This document shows positions 1 through 7,482 of a stretch of 28,032 nt of DNA, piece after piece (the first letter of the stretch is position 1; each line of letters begins with the position of its first letter). The position numbers were made by a program, and so were the translations under genes. The stretch spans positions 1-28,032 of the forward strand of contig JAFQPB010000029.1 of NCBI GenBank assembly GCA_017411905.1. Reading direction: 5' to 3'. This stretch comes from Oscillospiraceae bacterium (GTDB lineage Bacteria > Bacillota_A > Clostridia > Oscillospirales > Oscillospiraceae). A model generated the notes under the pieces. That model ran no database searches and was not told the origin of the DNA. It saw only the letters and a program-made list of their open reading frames with translations.

Positions 1-20
1 CAATGTCATTAAGTTAATGT

Positions 21-132
21 TGTCATCCTGAGCGACCAACGGGAGTCGAAGGATCTTCGCACGAAAAAACTGCTTCGCAGTATCGATAATGCGTAGATTC
101 TTCGACTTCGCTACGCTCCGCTCAGAATGACA
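21..132. repeat. Palindrome-ended intergenic repeat (TGTCATYC family)
   Basis: The element starts TGTCATCCTGAGCG and ends CGCTCAGAATGACA, so its ends are inverted copies of each other. Inside are smaller hairpins such as CTGCTTCGCAG and a GTCGAAG/CTTCGAC pairing. It encodes nothing. A second element with the same ends lies at 11243-11345. This shape resembles non-autonomous MITE-like repeats of gut Clostridia; that link is recall, not a search result. Confidence 0.7.
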
Positions 133-182
133 GGTTTGGTGGATAATTATCAATTATCAACTATCAACTTTCAATTCCCCTC

Positions 183-412
183 GTAGGGGACGGGTTCCCC
201 GTCCCGCGGGCGGAGGTAGGCATCCGCTCCTACAATTTCTTTCGATGCGCTCGTAGGGAACGGATTTATCCGTTCCACAACGCGGAATGCATAAATGCAT
301 TCCCTGCCCACTTTCGATGGTACACCCGTAGGGGCGACCACCGGTCGTCTGTGCCGCACCACCAACACCGAAAAATGTCGGAACATCGCGGGCGGGCAAT
401 GCCCGTCCCTAC
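183..412. repeat. Cluster of three GTAGGGG...CCCTAC hairpin repeats
   Basis: Three units lie at about 183-233, 253-307 and 328-412. Each opens with GTAGGG and closes with CCCTAC or CCCTGC. The arms between differ but remain self-complementary: GGGACGGG/CCCGTCCC, AACGGAT/ATCCGTT, GGAATGCAT/ATGCATTCC, GGCGACC/GGTCGTC. The cluster is bracketed by AT-rich runs built on ATCAATTATCAACT-like words (about 137-178 and 418-452). Nothing in 1-470 looks like a gene; the short open frames here merely read through the repeats. Confidence 0.7.
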
Positions 413-474
413 AGAAGAATTGATAGTTAGCAATTATCAACTGTCAACTGTCCGTTGAATCGTGCAGATTTCCC

Positions 475-503
475 TTGCTATTTTCTTATTTTGCGGCTAT
501 AAT
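475..503 (+). promoter_or_regulatory. Promoter of the ansA-ppaC-holB-ricT operon
   Basis: TTGCTA (475-480), a 17-base spacer and a perfect TATAAT (498-503) form a sigma-A-type promoter. The TTG that could extend the asparaginase frame upstream is the -35 box itself, which argues for the downstream ATG at 538. Confidence 0.8.
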
Positions 504-537
504 AGATGATGAAGGAGTATGTGAGGAGAAGGCTGTG

Positions 538-1533
538 ATGGAAAAGAAAACGCGGATTTTACTGATAACCACCGGCGGAACCATCGTGTCCCGTCAAGGC
601 GCGGAGGGCTTGGAGCCGGGCGGGTCGAAGGAGCTGGAGCAGGCACTTCAAAACCTATCTGCCTATTATGAGGTGGGGCTGCGGGACATATTCTGTCTGG
701 ACTCCTCTAACATTCGCCCCGAGGAATGGCAGGCCATTGCCTGCGCTGTATACGAAGAAAAGGATAAGTGGGAGGGCATTGTGGTCACCCACGGTACGGA
801 CACGATGGCCTATACGGCCTCTGCAGTGACTTTTATGCTTCCGGGAATCCCCATACCTGTTGTATTTACCGGGTCTCAGCTTCCTATGCAGCATATGCTC
901 TCCGACGGCCCGGACAATCTGCGCACCGCCTTTGCTATGGCGGCATCCGGTGTGCCCGGCGTGTTTTTGGCCTTTGACCGGAAGGTAATGCTTGGCTGCC
1001 GGGCAGTAAAGGTACGGGCATCCGGCTTTTCTGCCTTTGAGAGCATCAATGCCGACTATGTTGCCAAGGTAACGGACAGAGGTCTGGTTCTGAATCAGGC
1101 CTGTCTGCCGGATGGTGCGCCTGCGTGTGCTTTGCAGACAGCTATCAGCAAGAATGTGTTCTTACTCAAATTAACGCCGGGTCTTTCTCCGGAGATTTTC
1201 GATGCGCTTGCCGGTATGGGTTACCGGGGTGTGGTGATCGAGGCCTTTGGTCTGGGCGGCATCAATGTACTTAACCGGGGTCTGCAAGGCATTCGCCGGG
1301 CGGTGGAGAGGGGTATCAGCGTGGTGGTTACCACCCAATGCCTGTACGACAGCGCCAACCTGCGGGTATATCAGGTGGGCAACCGGCTTTTAGATATGGG
1401 CGTTATTCAGGGCTTCGATATGACCTCTGAGGCAGCTATGACAAAGCTGATGTGGGCCTTGGGGCAGGGAATGACCCCGGAGGAAATCAAAAAACTGTTT
1501 GAAATTAGTATTGCAGGAGAAATTACCGTTTAA
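538..1533 (+). CDS. ansA: Type I (cytoplasmic) L-asparaginase
   Basis: Predicted to hydrolyse L-asparagine to aspartate and ammonia in the cytoplasm. The 331-residue product has both signature blocks of the family: TTGGTI near the N-terminus, whose second Thr (T15) is the expected nucleophile, and THGTDT (84-89), whose Thr87-Asp88 pair completes the second catalytic triad. DSSNIRPEEW (55-64) matches the substrate-binding segment of type I enzymes. There is no signal peptide, which fits the cytosolic class. The frame is open upstream to a TTG at 475, but that codon is the -35 box; GGAGAAGG lies just before ATG 538, so this start is chosen. It is the first gene of a four-gene run, 17 bp before the pyrophosphatase. 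Glutaminase side activity cannot be judged. Confidence 0.9.
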   Translation: MEKKTRILLITTGGTIVSRQGAEGLEPGGSKELEQALQNLSAYYEVGLRDIFCLDSSNIRPEEWQAIACAVYEEKDKWEGIVVTHGTDTMAYTASAVTFMLPGIPIPVVFTGSQLPMQHMLSDGPDNLRTAFAMAASGVPGVFLAFDRKVMLGCRAVKVRASGFSAFESINADYVAKVTDRGLVLNQACLPDGAPACALQTAISKNVFLLKLTPGLSPEIFDALAGMGYRGVVIEAFGLGGINVLNRGLQGIRRAVERGISVVVTTQCLYDSANLRVYQVGNRLLDMGVIQGFDMTSEAAMTKLMWALGQGMTPEEIKKLFEISIAGEITV

Positions 1534-1550
1534 GATCAGGAGGGCGTATT

Positions 1551-3164
1551 ATGGATCCTATTTATGTCACCGGCCACAGAAACCCGGATACAGACTCTAT
1601 TGTTGCCGCTATGGCCTATGCCGCCCTGCGCAATGCGGTGGGCGACCGGGAATATGAAGCTGCTTGCCTTGGCCGGGTATCTGACGAGACCCAGATCGTG
1701 CTGGACCGCTTTGGTTTCCAGCCTCCCAAGCGCATTACCGATATGTACACCCAAGTTCGTGACTTGGATTACGATACACCGCCTTTTTTGTCCCCTGCGG
1801 TGACGGTGGACAGAGGCTGGCTTTTACTGCAGGAGTACCGCAATATTTCCTCTATTCCTGTGGTCAATGAGGACGGCACCCTTTTTGGCTTGCTTTCCCG
1901 GGACGATGTTGCCAACTATCATATGGCTGTGGCAGACGGCGGTAAATTAGACGCTGTGCCCCTCTTTAACCTGCTTTCCGTGCTGGATGGCAAAATCCTC
2001 AATGAAGCGGGCGAAAATACCGATACGGTGGCCGGTGAAGTCATCATTGCCCTGCCCCAAAACCGGGAGGGACTTCTGAATTTTAACGAAAACAGCATCG
2101 TGCTCTGCGGTGACCAGCCGGAGATGATAAGAAAAGCCCTTTGCGCCAACGTTTCCTGCGTGGTGGTCTGCCAAGCGGAGCTTTCTGAGGAGCTGCGGAA
2201 ATTCGATACCCGCTCCTGCATCATCGCAACGCCCTACGATGCTTACCGGGCTGCCCGGCGTATCTTCCAGTCCACCCCTGTTGGCCGTATTTGCCGCACC
2301 ACCGAGCCTGTCAGCTTCCATCTTGAAAACCGGGTGGACGAGGTTCGGGAGCAGGTGCTCAAATACCGCTATCCCTGTTATCCCATTTTGGATGAAAATG
2401 AAAAGGTGGTGGGTGTGCTCACCCGTTACCACTTGCTCCGACCCCGGAGAAAGCGGGTGGTGCTGGTTGACCACAATGAGGCTTCCCAGTCCGTTCCCGG
2501 CTTGGAGGAAGCGGAAATTCTGGAGATCATTGACCATCACCGGCTGGCGGATATTCAGACCGGCAATCCCATTTATGTCCGCAATGAGCCTGTTGGCTCA
2601 ACGAATACCATCATTGCCTCTATGTTCCAAGACAAGGGCATTTTGCCGTCTGAAAAAATGGCAGGTATGATGGCGGCGGCCATCCTTTCCGATACGGTTA
2701 TGTTCAAATCCCCCACCTGTACCGCCCAGGATGTACGCACCGCAGAGCGTATGGCGCGGATCGCCAACGTCTCTTTGGAGGAATTGGGGCGGGAGATCTT
2801 CTCCTCGGCTATGGAAAACCGCACCGCAGAGGAGCTGCTCTATGCCGATTATAAGGAGTTCCACATTGCAGGCCACGATTTTGCGGTTGCCCAGATCACC
2901 TGTGTGGACAGTCCCAAGATGCTGGAGCGGAAGGATGAATTCTTGCCGCTGATGCAAAAGCTGATGAAGGAGAGAGGCTTCTCGGTAGTCATTTTGATGC
3001 TTACCGATGTGCTTTTGGAGGGCACGCAGCTTATTTATGTAGGCGACACAGAGACGATTCGTCAGGCGTTCAGCGCCGAGCCTAAGGGCAATGCGGTGTT
3101 TTTGCCCCATATTATGAGCCGCAAAAAGCAAATTATCCCGATGCTGTCCACGTTGTGGGGCTAA
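1551..3164 (+). CDS. ppaC: Manganese-dependent inorganic pyrophosphatase with CBS/DRTGG regulatory insert
   Basis: A family II pyrophosphatase, hydrolysing PPi to phosphate. The 537-residue product starts with the DHH-family metal motif GHRNPDTDS (H9, D13, D15) and has LVDHNE (D307) and IIDHH (D328-H330) for the rest of the metal site. The C-terminal DHHA2 half ends in SRKKQIIP, typical of this family. Between residues about 70 and 300 is a large insert that fits two CBS domains around a DRTGG domain; plain family II enzymes of about 310 residues lack it. In characterised CBS-PPases this insert makes activity respond to adenine nucleotides, so energy-state control is likely here (inference). 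AGGAGGG precedes the ATG. It follows ansA by 17 bp and precedes holB by 25 bp. Confidence 0.93.
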   Translation: MDPIYVTGHRNPDTDSIVAAMAYAALRNAVGDREYEAACLGRVSDETQIVLDRFGFQPPKRITDMYTQVRDLDYDTPPFLSPAVTVDRGWLLLQEYRNISSIPVVNEDGTLFGLLSRDDVANYHMAVADGGKLDAVPLFNLLSVLDGKILNEAGENTDTVAGEVIIALPQNREGLLNFNENSIVLCGDQPEMIRKALCANVSCVVVCQAELSEELRKFDTRSCIIATPYDAYRAARRIFQSTPVGRICRTTEPVSFHLENRVDEVREQVLKYRYPCYPILDENEKVVGVLTRYHLLRPRRKRVVLVDHNEASQSVPGLEEAEILEIIDHHRLADIQTGNPIYVRNEPVGSTNTIIASMFQDKGILPSEKMAGMMAAAILSDTVMFKSPTCTAQDVRTAERMARIANVSLEELGREIFSSAMENRTAEELLYADYKEFHIAGHDFAVAQITCVDSPKMLERKDEFLPLMQKLMKERGFSVVILMLTDVLLEGTQLIYVGDTETIRQAFSAEPKGNAVFLPHIMSRKKQIIPMLSTLWG

Positions 3165-3189
3165 AAGGGTACAATCAAAGGAGTAAATT

Positions 3190-4137
3190 ATGGGTTTTGA
3201 GGCCTTGCTGGGCAATGCCCGGCTGAAAGAAAACCTTTCCGGCAGTCTCCGGCAGGGTCGTATATCCCATTTTTATTTGATTTCCGGCCCGGAGGGGTCA
3301 GGAAAAAAGACCCTTGCCCGTCTTTTGGCGGCGGCTATGCTGTGCCGGGCAGGGGAAAAGCCCTGCGGCGTTTGCAGCCACTGCCGCAAGGCCTTGGGAA
3401 ATGTACATCCGGATGTCATTTGGGTGGAGGACCCGGAGCATAAGAATGTTTCGGTCAGAATCGTCCGGGAAGCCAGGGAGAGTATTTTTATCCGCCCCAA
3501 TGAGGGAGACCGGAAGGTATACATTTTCTCCCAAGAAATGGGCATTGAAGGGCAAAACGCCCTGCTGAAGGTCTTGGAGGAGCCCCCTGCCTACGGTGCG
3601 TTCCTTCTGCTGACGGACAACCCGGAAAAGCTGCTGCCGACCATCCGCTCCCGGTGTACAGAGCTTAACTTACATCCCCTTACCCCAGAGCAGCTTCGCC
3701 CGGCACTCCAAAAGGAATTTCCCACCGCAGCACCGGATATGCTGGAGGCGGCGGTGGTGCGCAGCGGCGGCTACTTGGGGCAGGCAAAGAAATTGCTGAC
3801 AGAAAAGGGTGAAATTTCGCCCCAAACGGTAGAATTTGCCCGTGTGTTCACAGCGCGGGATGGGGTTGGCCTTGCAAAGCTCATGGCTTCTATGGAAAAA
3901 TATAAGCGGGATGCTTTTGTGCAGGAGATAGCCGCTTGGTCTGGGCTGCTGCGGGGTGCACTGGTGTGCCGCAGCGGACAAAATGGCACCACACAGGCAG
4001 AAAGAGAGCTTGGTGCCGCCCGGAGTGCCCGGGAACTTATGAATGCCTACAATCAGTTACAAAATGCAATGCAGTACGCCGGTGGGAATGTGTCTGTTGC
4101 CGCCCTGTGCGGAGACCTGTTATGGAAGCTGCGTTAG
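3190..4137 (+). CDS. holB: DNA polymerase III subunit delta' (clamp loader)
   Basis: A clamp-loader subunit that helps place the sliding clamp on DNA. The 315-residue product has a P-loop GPEGSGKKT (33-41), then four zinc-ligand cysteines (C52, C59, C62, C65) typical of DnaX/HolB AAA+ proteins. NALLKVLEEPP and the SRC sensor motif (TIRSRC) follow, and the C-terminal third has the helical collar character of the family. AAAGGAG stands before the ATG. It lies immediately upstream of ricT, as in many Firmicutes where holB and yaaT are neighbours; that synteny strengthens the call over DnaX, which would be longer. The stop is 15 bp before ricT, so the two are probably co-transcribed. Confidence 0.92.
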   Translation: MGFEALLGNARLKENLSGSLRQGRISHFYLISGPEGSGKKTLARLLAAAMLCRAGEKPCGVCSHCRKALGNVHPDVIWVEDPEHKNVSVRIVREARESIFIRPNEGDRKVYIFSQEMGIEGQNALLKVLEEPPAYGAFLLLTDNPEKLLPTIRSRCTELNLHPLTPEQLRPALQKEFPTAAPDMLEAAVVRSGGYLGQAKKLLTEKGEISPQTVEFARVFTARDGVGLAKLMASMEKYKRDAFVQEIAAWSGLLRGALVCRSGQNGTTQAERELGAARSARELMNAYNQLQNAMQYAGGNVSVAALCGDLLWKLR

Positions 4138-4152
4138 AAGGAGATATATAGT

Positions 4153-5394
4153 ATGGAAGAAATAAAGAAGCCCAAGGAAGAAAACGCCACCGTGGAAGTG
4201 GTGGATGTTCAGTTTCGTACCGGGCAGAAGGTATATTATTTTGACCCTGCGGGAAAGACCTATAAGGCAGGTCAGCACCTGATCATCGACACCGCCCGGG
4301 GGATGGAATACGGCATTTGCGCCCGGGAAAACCACCGTATCCACCAGATGGAGGTAGTGACACCGCTGCGTCCGGTGATTCGTGTGGCCAACGAGCAGGA
4401 CGAAAAGATCGTAAAAGAGAATATGGAAAAGGAAGACCGGGCATTTAAGGCTTGCCTGAAAAAAATCGAGGAAATGCACTTAGATATGCAGCTTGTTTCC
4501 GCAGAATGTGCATTCGACGGCAGTAAAATCCTCTTTTTCTTTACTGCTGATGAGCGGGTGGACTTCCGGGAGCTGGTCAAGAGTCTGGCCTCTATGTTCC
4601 ATACCCGCATCGAGCTGCGGCAGATCGGTGTCCGGGACAAGGCACGGATGGTAGGCGGTCTCGGCATTTGCGGCAGGCCGTTTTGCTGCGGCAGCTTCCT
4701 GGACGATTTCCAGCCTGTATCTATCAAAATGGCAAAGACCCAAAATCTCAGCCTGAATCCTACCAAGATCTCTGGCACCTGCGGCAGGCTGATGTGCTGT
4801 CTCAAATATGAGCAGGATGCCTACGAGGATCTGCTTCGCCACGCACCGAAGAACGAGTCCTTTGTGGATACCCCCGATGGCCGCGGTACGGTCATTGAGG
4901 TGGATTTGATGCGCCAGCGGGTAAAGGTGCGTTTGGAGGAGCAGACGGATACGGCTGTTTGGCACAAAAATGCAGACATTGCCATCCTTCGCAGCGGCAA
5001 AGCCAAGAAAAATGACCCGCCCATTCCTGCGGACCTTGCGCCGATTTCCGGCAGCGGTAAGCGGAAAAAGGAAGTGCGGGAGGAGGAAAATACCCGGTAT
5101 TTAGACTCTATCCGTCTGCGCTACAGCGAGGAGACCATTGCAGAGGAAACCACCGCGCAGGAAGAACCGCCTGTGCAGGAGGAAAAGCCGGAAAAGAAGG
5201 AAAAGCGGAAGCACCGCCGCAATCGCCGGCAGAAAGCAAGCCGGGAGACCGCACCGGAGCAGGTGCAGGAGGAAAAGCCGGAAGCACCCGAAAAGCCCGA
5301 AAATGGGGAGGGTCAGGAGAAAAAGAAGCGGAATTTCCACCGCCGCAGACATTTCCATCATAAGAAGCCGAAATCCGGTGATGGAAATTCGTAA
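4153..5394 (+). CDS. ricT: RicT/YaaT (PSP1 domain) Fe-S regulatory protein with long charged C-terminal tail
   Basis: A PSP1-family protein. In Bacillus subtilis, RicT (YaaT) works with RicA and RicF as an iron-sulfur complex that directs RNase Y processing of mRNAs and affects sporulation and competence. The 413-residue product has the conserved N-terminal PSP1 region (about 12-230) with two cysteine clusters: C173, C178, C179 and C210, C215, C216. After about residue 285 the sequence turns into a low-complexity tail rich in Glu, Lys, Pro and Arg, ending in an Arg/His/Lys-rich stretch that could contact RNA (inference). The usual protein is roughly 275 residues, so the tail is an extension. 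RBS GAAGGAG precedes ATG 4153. It is the last gene of the operon; partners ricA and ricF are not in the window. Confidence 0.9.
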   Translation: MEEIKKPKEENATVEVVDVQFRTGQKVYYFDPAGKTYKAGQHLIIDTARGMEYGICARENHRIHQMEVVTPLRPVIRVANEQDEKIVKENMEKEDRAFKACLKKIEEMHLDMQLVSAECAFDGSKILFFFTADERVDFRELVKSLASMFHTRIELRQIGVRDKARMVGGLGICGRPFCCGSFLDDFQPVSIKMAKTQNLSLNPTKISGTCGRLMCCLKYEQDAYEDLLRHAPKNESFVDTPDGRGTVIEVDLMRQRVKVRLEEQTDTAVWHKNADIAILRSGKAKKNDPPIPADLAPISGSGKRKKEVREEENTRYLDSIRLRYSEETIAEETTAQEEPPVQEEKPEKKEKRKHRRNRRQKASRETAPEQVQEEKPEAPEKPENGEGQEKKKRNFHRRRHFHHKKPKSGDGNS

Positions 5395-5433
5395 TTACAA
5401 ATTATGAATTATGATGCACCATCAAGAGAGGGT

Positions 5434-5597
5434 GTAGGGGCGGTCTGTGACCGCCCGCGGGACGGGAGACCCGTCCCCTACGGGGTATGGTCAAAGGCGG
5501 TTGTGGGGGCGGATGCCCACATCCGCCCGCGGGAATTGATAGTTGCGGTATCACTGTGTGATGAATTTGTAGGGGTCGATGAAGGCATCGACCCCTA
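5434..5597. repeat. Cluster of GTAGGGG hairpin repeats upstream of hrcA
   Basis: A complete two-stem unit lies at 5434-5481 (GGCGGTC/GACCGCC, then CCCGCGGG, then GGGACGGG/CCCGTCCC, closing CCCCTAC). A half unit at 5503-5533 has GGGCGGATG/CATCCGCCC followed by the GCGGG joint. A single-stem unit at 5569-5597 pairs GGGGTCGATG with CATCGACCCC. They fill most of the 341-bp gap between ricT and hrcA and may act as weak terminators for the upstream operon (inference). No gene is seen here. Confidence 0.7.
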
Positions 5598-5657
5598 TGA
5601 TTTTGTGGTCTATGGATGAAAATCCTAAAAATTCATATATTATTCAAAAAAGAACTA

Positions 5658-5686
5658 TTGACATTTTTAGCACTCTATTGTATAGT
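5658..5686 (+). promoter_or_regulatory. Heat-shock operon promoter
   Basis: A perfect TTGACA (5658-5663), 17-base spacer and TATAGT (5681-5686) form a strong sigma-A promoter for hrcA-grpE-dnaK-dnaJ. The start of transcription should fall at about 5693, inside the perfect CIRCE, so HrcA bound there would block initiation. Confidence 0.9.
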
Positions 5687-5693
5687 GTGCTTA
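5667..5693 (+). promoter_or_regulatory. Degenerate second CIRCE operator
   Basis: The left half TTAGCACTC (5667-5675) is perfect; after 9 bases the right half reads GTGTGCTTA (5685-5693), matching 7 of 9 positions of GAGTGCTAA. It covers the promoter spacer and -10 box and shares TTA (5691-5693) with the perfect CIRCE that follows. Confidence 0.65.
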
Positions 5694-5717
5694 GCACTCG
5701 GACATAATGAGTGCTAA
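5691..5717 (+). promoter_or_regulatory. CIRCE operator (HrcA binding site)
   Basis: TTAGCACTC, nine bases, GAGTGCTAA: a perfect match to the CIRCE consensus, 18 bp before the hrcA start and overlapping the expected transcription start. HrcA represses its own operon through this site, and GroE-dependent HrcA folding tunes the response in characterised systems. Confidence 0.97.
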
Positions 5718-5735
5718 AGGAGAGGAGGGATATAA

Positions 5736-6800
5736 ATGGAGATGACCGAACGGCAAAAAAAGGTACTGCGCTGTATCGTAGACCTTTATATTCGCACGGC
5801 TGAGCCTGTTGGCTCCAAGGCCATCGCGGCATTGCCGGATATGCAGTATTCCTCCGCAACCATACGCAATGAGATGGCAGAGCTGACCGCTATGGGCTAT
5901 CTTGACCAGCCCCACACCAGCGCAGGCCGTGTGCCTTCCGCTGCCGGTTACCGGATCTATGTGGATGAGCTGATGCAGGATTACCGCCTTTCCTTAGATG
6001 AGACCCAGTCCATTAACGAGGCATTGGAAGAAAAAATGCATCGGGTGGATAAACTGATGGAAAAGGTGGCAAAGCTCGTTTCCCAGGCCACAGATCTTCC
6101 GGCTATTTCTGCCGCATCCCGGCAGGGCGGCATAAAGGTGCGCCGCTTTGATCTCATTTTGGCAGGCGAGGGCAGCTTCATTCTGGTGGTAATGCTCTCA
6201 AATGACGAAGTGGTCAACAAGCTCATTAAGCTGCCGCTGAGCATTTCGGAAAGGGATCTACAGCTTCTCTCCGCGCTGCTCAACGCCACAATGACTGATC
6301 TGACCCGGGAAGAATTTACCCAAGGACTTCTGGAAAAGGTAATGCGCTCTGCGGGATCGGCTTCCAGCCTGGTGCCGGTGATCGTGGAGTTTACCGCAGA
6401 GACCCTCCGTCGGCAGACAGACACCAATATGGTCGTTACAGGGCAGATGAAGCTGCTGACACAGCCGGAATACCGGGATGTGGACAAAGCCCAGAAAATA
6501 ATGACCAGCTTGGACGAGGAAGCCCTTTCAAATCTGCCTGCGGTGATGCAAAACGCCAACGGCACCCAGGTTTTGGTCGGCCCTGAGAATGTGGCGCGGG
6601 AGCTGAAGGACACCAGCGTGGTTATGACAAAATTTGACATCGGCGACGGGATGCAGGGTATGATCGGTGTGGTCGGCCCCACCCGAATGGATTACGCCAA
6701 GGTCACTGCCAGGCTGAGCTACTTTGCAGAGAGCCTGTCCCGGATGTTTGCAAAGCCGGAGCAGCCACAGCTTACGGGCAAAACGGATGAGGAGGCATAA
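5736..6800 (+). CDS. hrcA: Heat-inducible transcription repressor HrcA
   Basis: Repressor of class I heat-shock genes, binding the CIRCE site just upstream. The 354-residue product begins with a winged helix (about 1-75) carrying the family pattern RQKKVLRCIVDLYI...SSATIRNEMAEL...GYLDQPHTSAGRVPS. The rest is the HrcA dimerisation/GAF-like region, with an intact C-terminus (VGPTRMDYAKV). Length is normal for the family (about 340-355). RBS GGAGAGGAGG lies just before the ATG. It heads the operon; its end supplies the ribosome binding site for grpE, three bases downstream. Autoregulation through two overlapping CIRCE-like sites is likely. Confidence 0.97.
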   Translation: MEMTERQKKVLRCIVDLYIRTAEPVGSKAIAALPDMQYSSATIRNEMAELTAMGYLDQPHTSAGRVPSAAGYRIYVDELMQDYRLSLDETQSINEALEEKMHRVDKLMEKVAKLVSQATDLPAISAASRQGGIKVRRFDLILAGEGSFILVVMLSNDEVVNKLIKLPLSISERDLQLLSALLNATMTDLTREEFTQGLLEKVMRSAGSASSLVPVIVEFTAETLRRQTDTNMVVTGQMKLLTQPEYRDVDKAQKIMTSLDEEALSNLPAVMQNANGTQVLVGPENVARELKDTSVVMTKFDIGDGMQGMIGVVGPTRMDYAKVTARLSYFAESLSRMFAKPEQPQLTGKTDEEA

Positions 6801-6803
6801 AAC

Positions 6804-7331
6804 GTGGCCAAAAAGAAAAAGGACGAAGAAGTAAAGGTAACCCCTGCTGAGGAAACGGCAGAGGAAGCTACAGAAGAAAAGGCAGAAGAGACCCCGGAAA
6901 TAAACGAATGGGAAGAAAAGTATAACGCAGAGCACGATGCCCATTTGCGGCTGGCTGCGGAGTACGACAACTTCCGCAAGCGCAACACCAAGGAAAAAGA
7001 GCTGCTCTACACCCTCGGCAAGGCCGAAGCGGTAGAAAAGCTCCTGCCGGTGTATGATAATTTGGAGCGGGCGCTCAATCAGCCCACTGCTGATGAGGCC
7101 TACAAAAAGGGCGTGGAGCTGACACTGACAGAGCTTGTGAAAATTTTCGGCACCTTGGGTGTGGAAATTTACGGCGCGCCCGGCGACATATTTGACCCCA
7201 ATCTCCACAATGCAGTGATGCATATCGACGATGAAGCCTATGGCGAAAATACCATTGCGCAGGTATTCCAAAAGGGCTTCAAGGTGGGCGACAAAATCGT
7301 GCGGTTTGCTATGGTGCAGGTCGCAAACTAA
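6804..7331 (+). CDS. grpE: Nucleotide exchange factor GrpE
   Basis: Exchanges ADP for ATP on DnaK during the chaperone cycle. The 175-residue product has a charged Lys/Glu-rich N-terminus (about 1-35), a long coiled-coil helix containing LRLAAEYDNFRKR, and the C-terminal beta domain ending in GDKIVRFAMVQVAN, close to the family pattern. The start is GTG at 6804, with GAGGAGG inside the end of hrcA as its ribosome binding site, so translation is probably coupled to hrcA. The stop codon directly abuts the repeat at 7331-7442. Confidence 0.95.
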   Translation: MAKKKKDEEVKVTPAEETAEEATEEKAEETPEINEWEEKYNAEHDAHLRLAAEYDNFRKRNTKEKELLYTLGKAEAVEKLLPVYDNLERALNQPTADEAYKKGVELTLTELVKIFGTLGVEIYGAPGDIFDPNLHNAVMHIDDEAYGENTIAQVFQKGFKVGDKIVRFAMVQVAN

Positions 7332-7442
7332 AAGCCTCCCTTGTGCAAAGGGAGGTGGCAGCTCGAAGAGCTGACGGAGGGATTGACAATCCCCCAGTCA
7401 CAGCAAAAGCTGTGACAGCCCCCTTTACACAAGGGGGCCTTT
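7331..7442. repeat. MITE-like repeat, copy 1 (grpE-dnaK gap)
   Basis: A 112-bp element with imperfect terminal inverted repeats: AAAGCCTCCCTTGTGCAAAG at the left, and AAAGGCCCCCTTGTGTAAAG read inward from the right. Between them are small hairpins (AGCTCgaAGAGCT; CACAGCaaaaGCTGTG) joined by fixed words such as GACGGAGGG and CAGTCA. It matches the element at 9334-9446. It contains no gene. It sits inside the heat-shock operon and leaves about 40 bp before dnaK. Confidence 0.8.
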
Positions 7443-7482
7443 AGAAGGTAAATGATTTAAGTTTATATAGGAGGAAATTATT

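Noticed and set aside
1..470. Small protein genes or a CRISPR-like array in the repeat-rich left end
   Set aside because: Repeats are irregular hairpins of different length with no uniform spacers, and the short open frames lack ribosome binding sites.
475..537. N-terminal extension of the asparaginase from a TTG at 475
   Set aside because: The TTG is the -35 box of a good promoter and the TATAAT lies inside the extension, so this part is not in the transcript; ATG 538 has a ribosome binding site.
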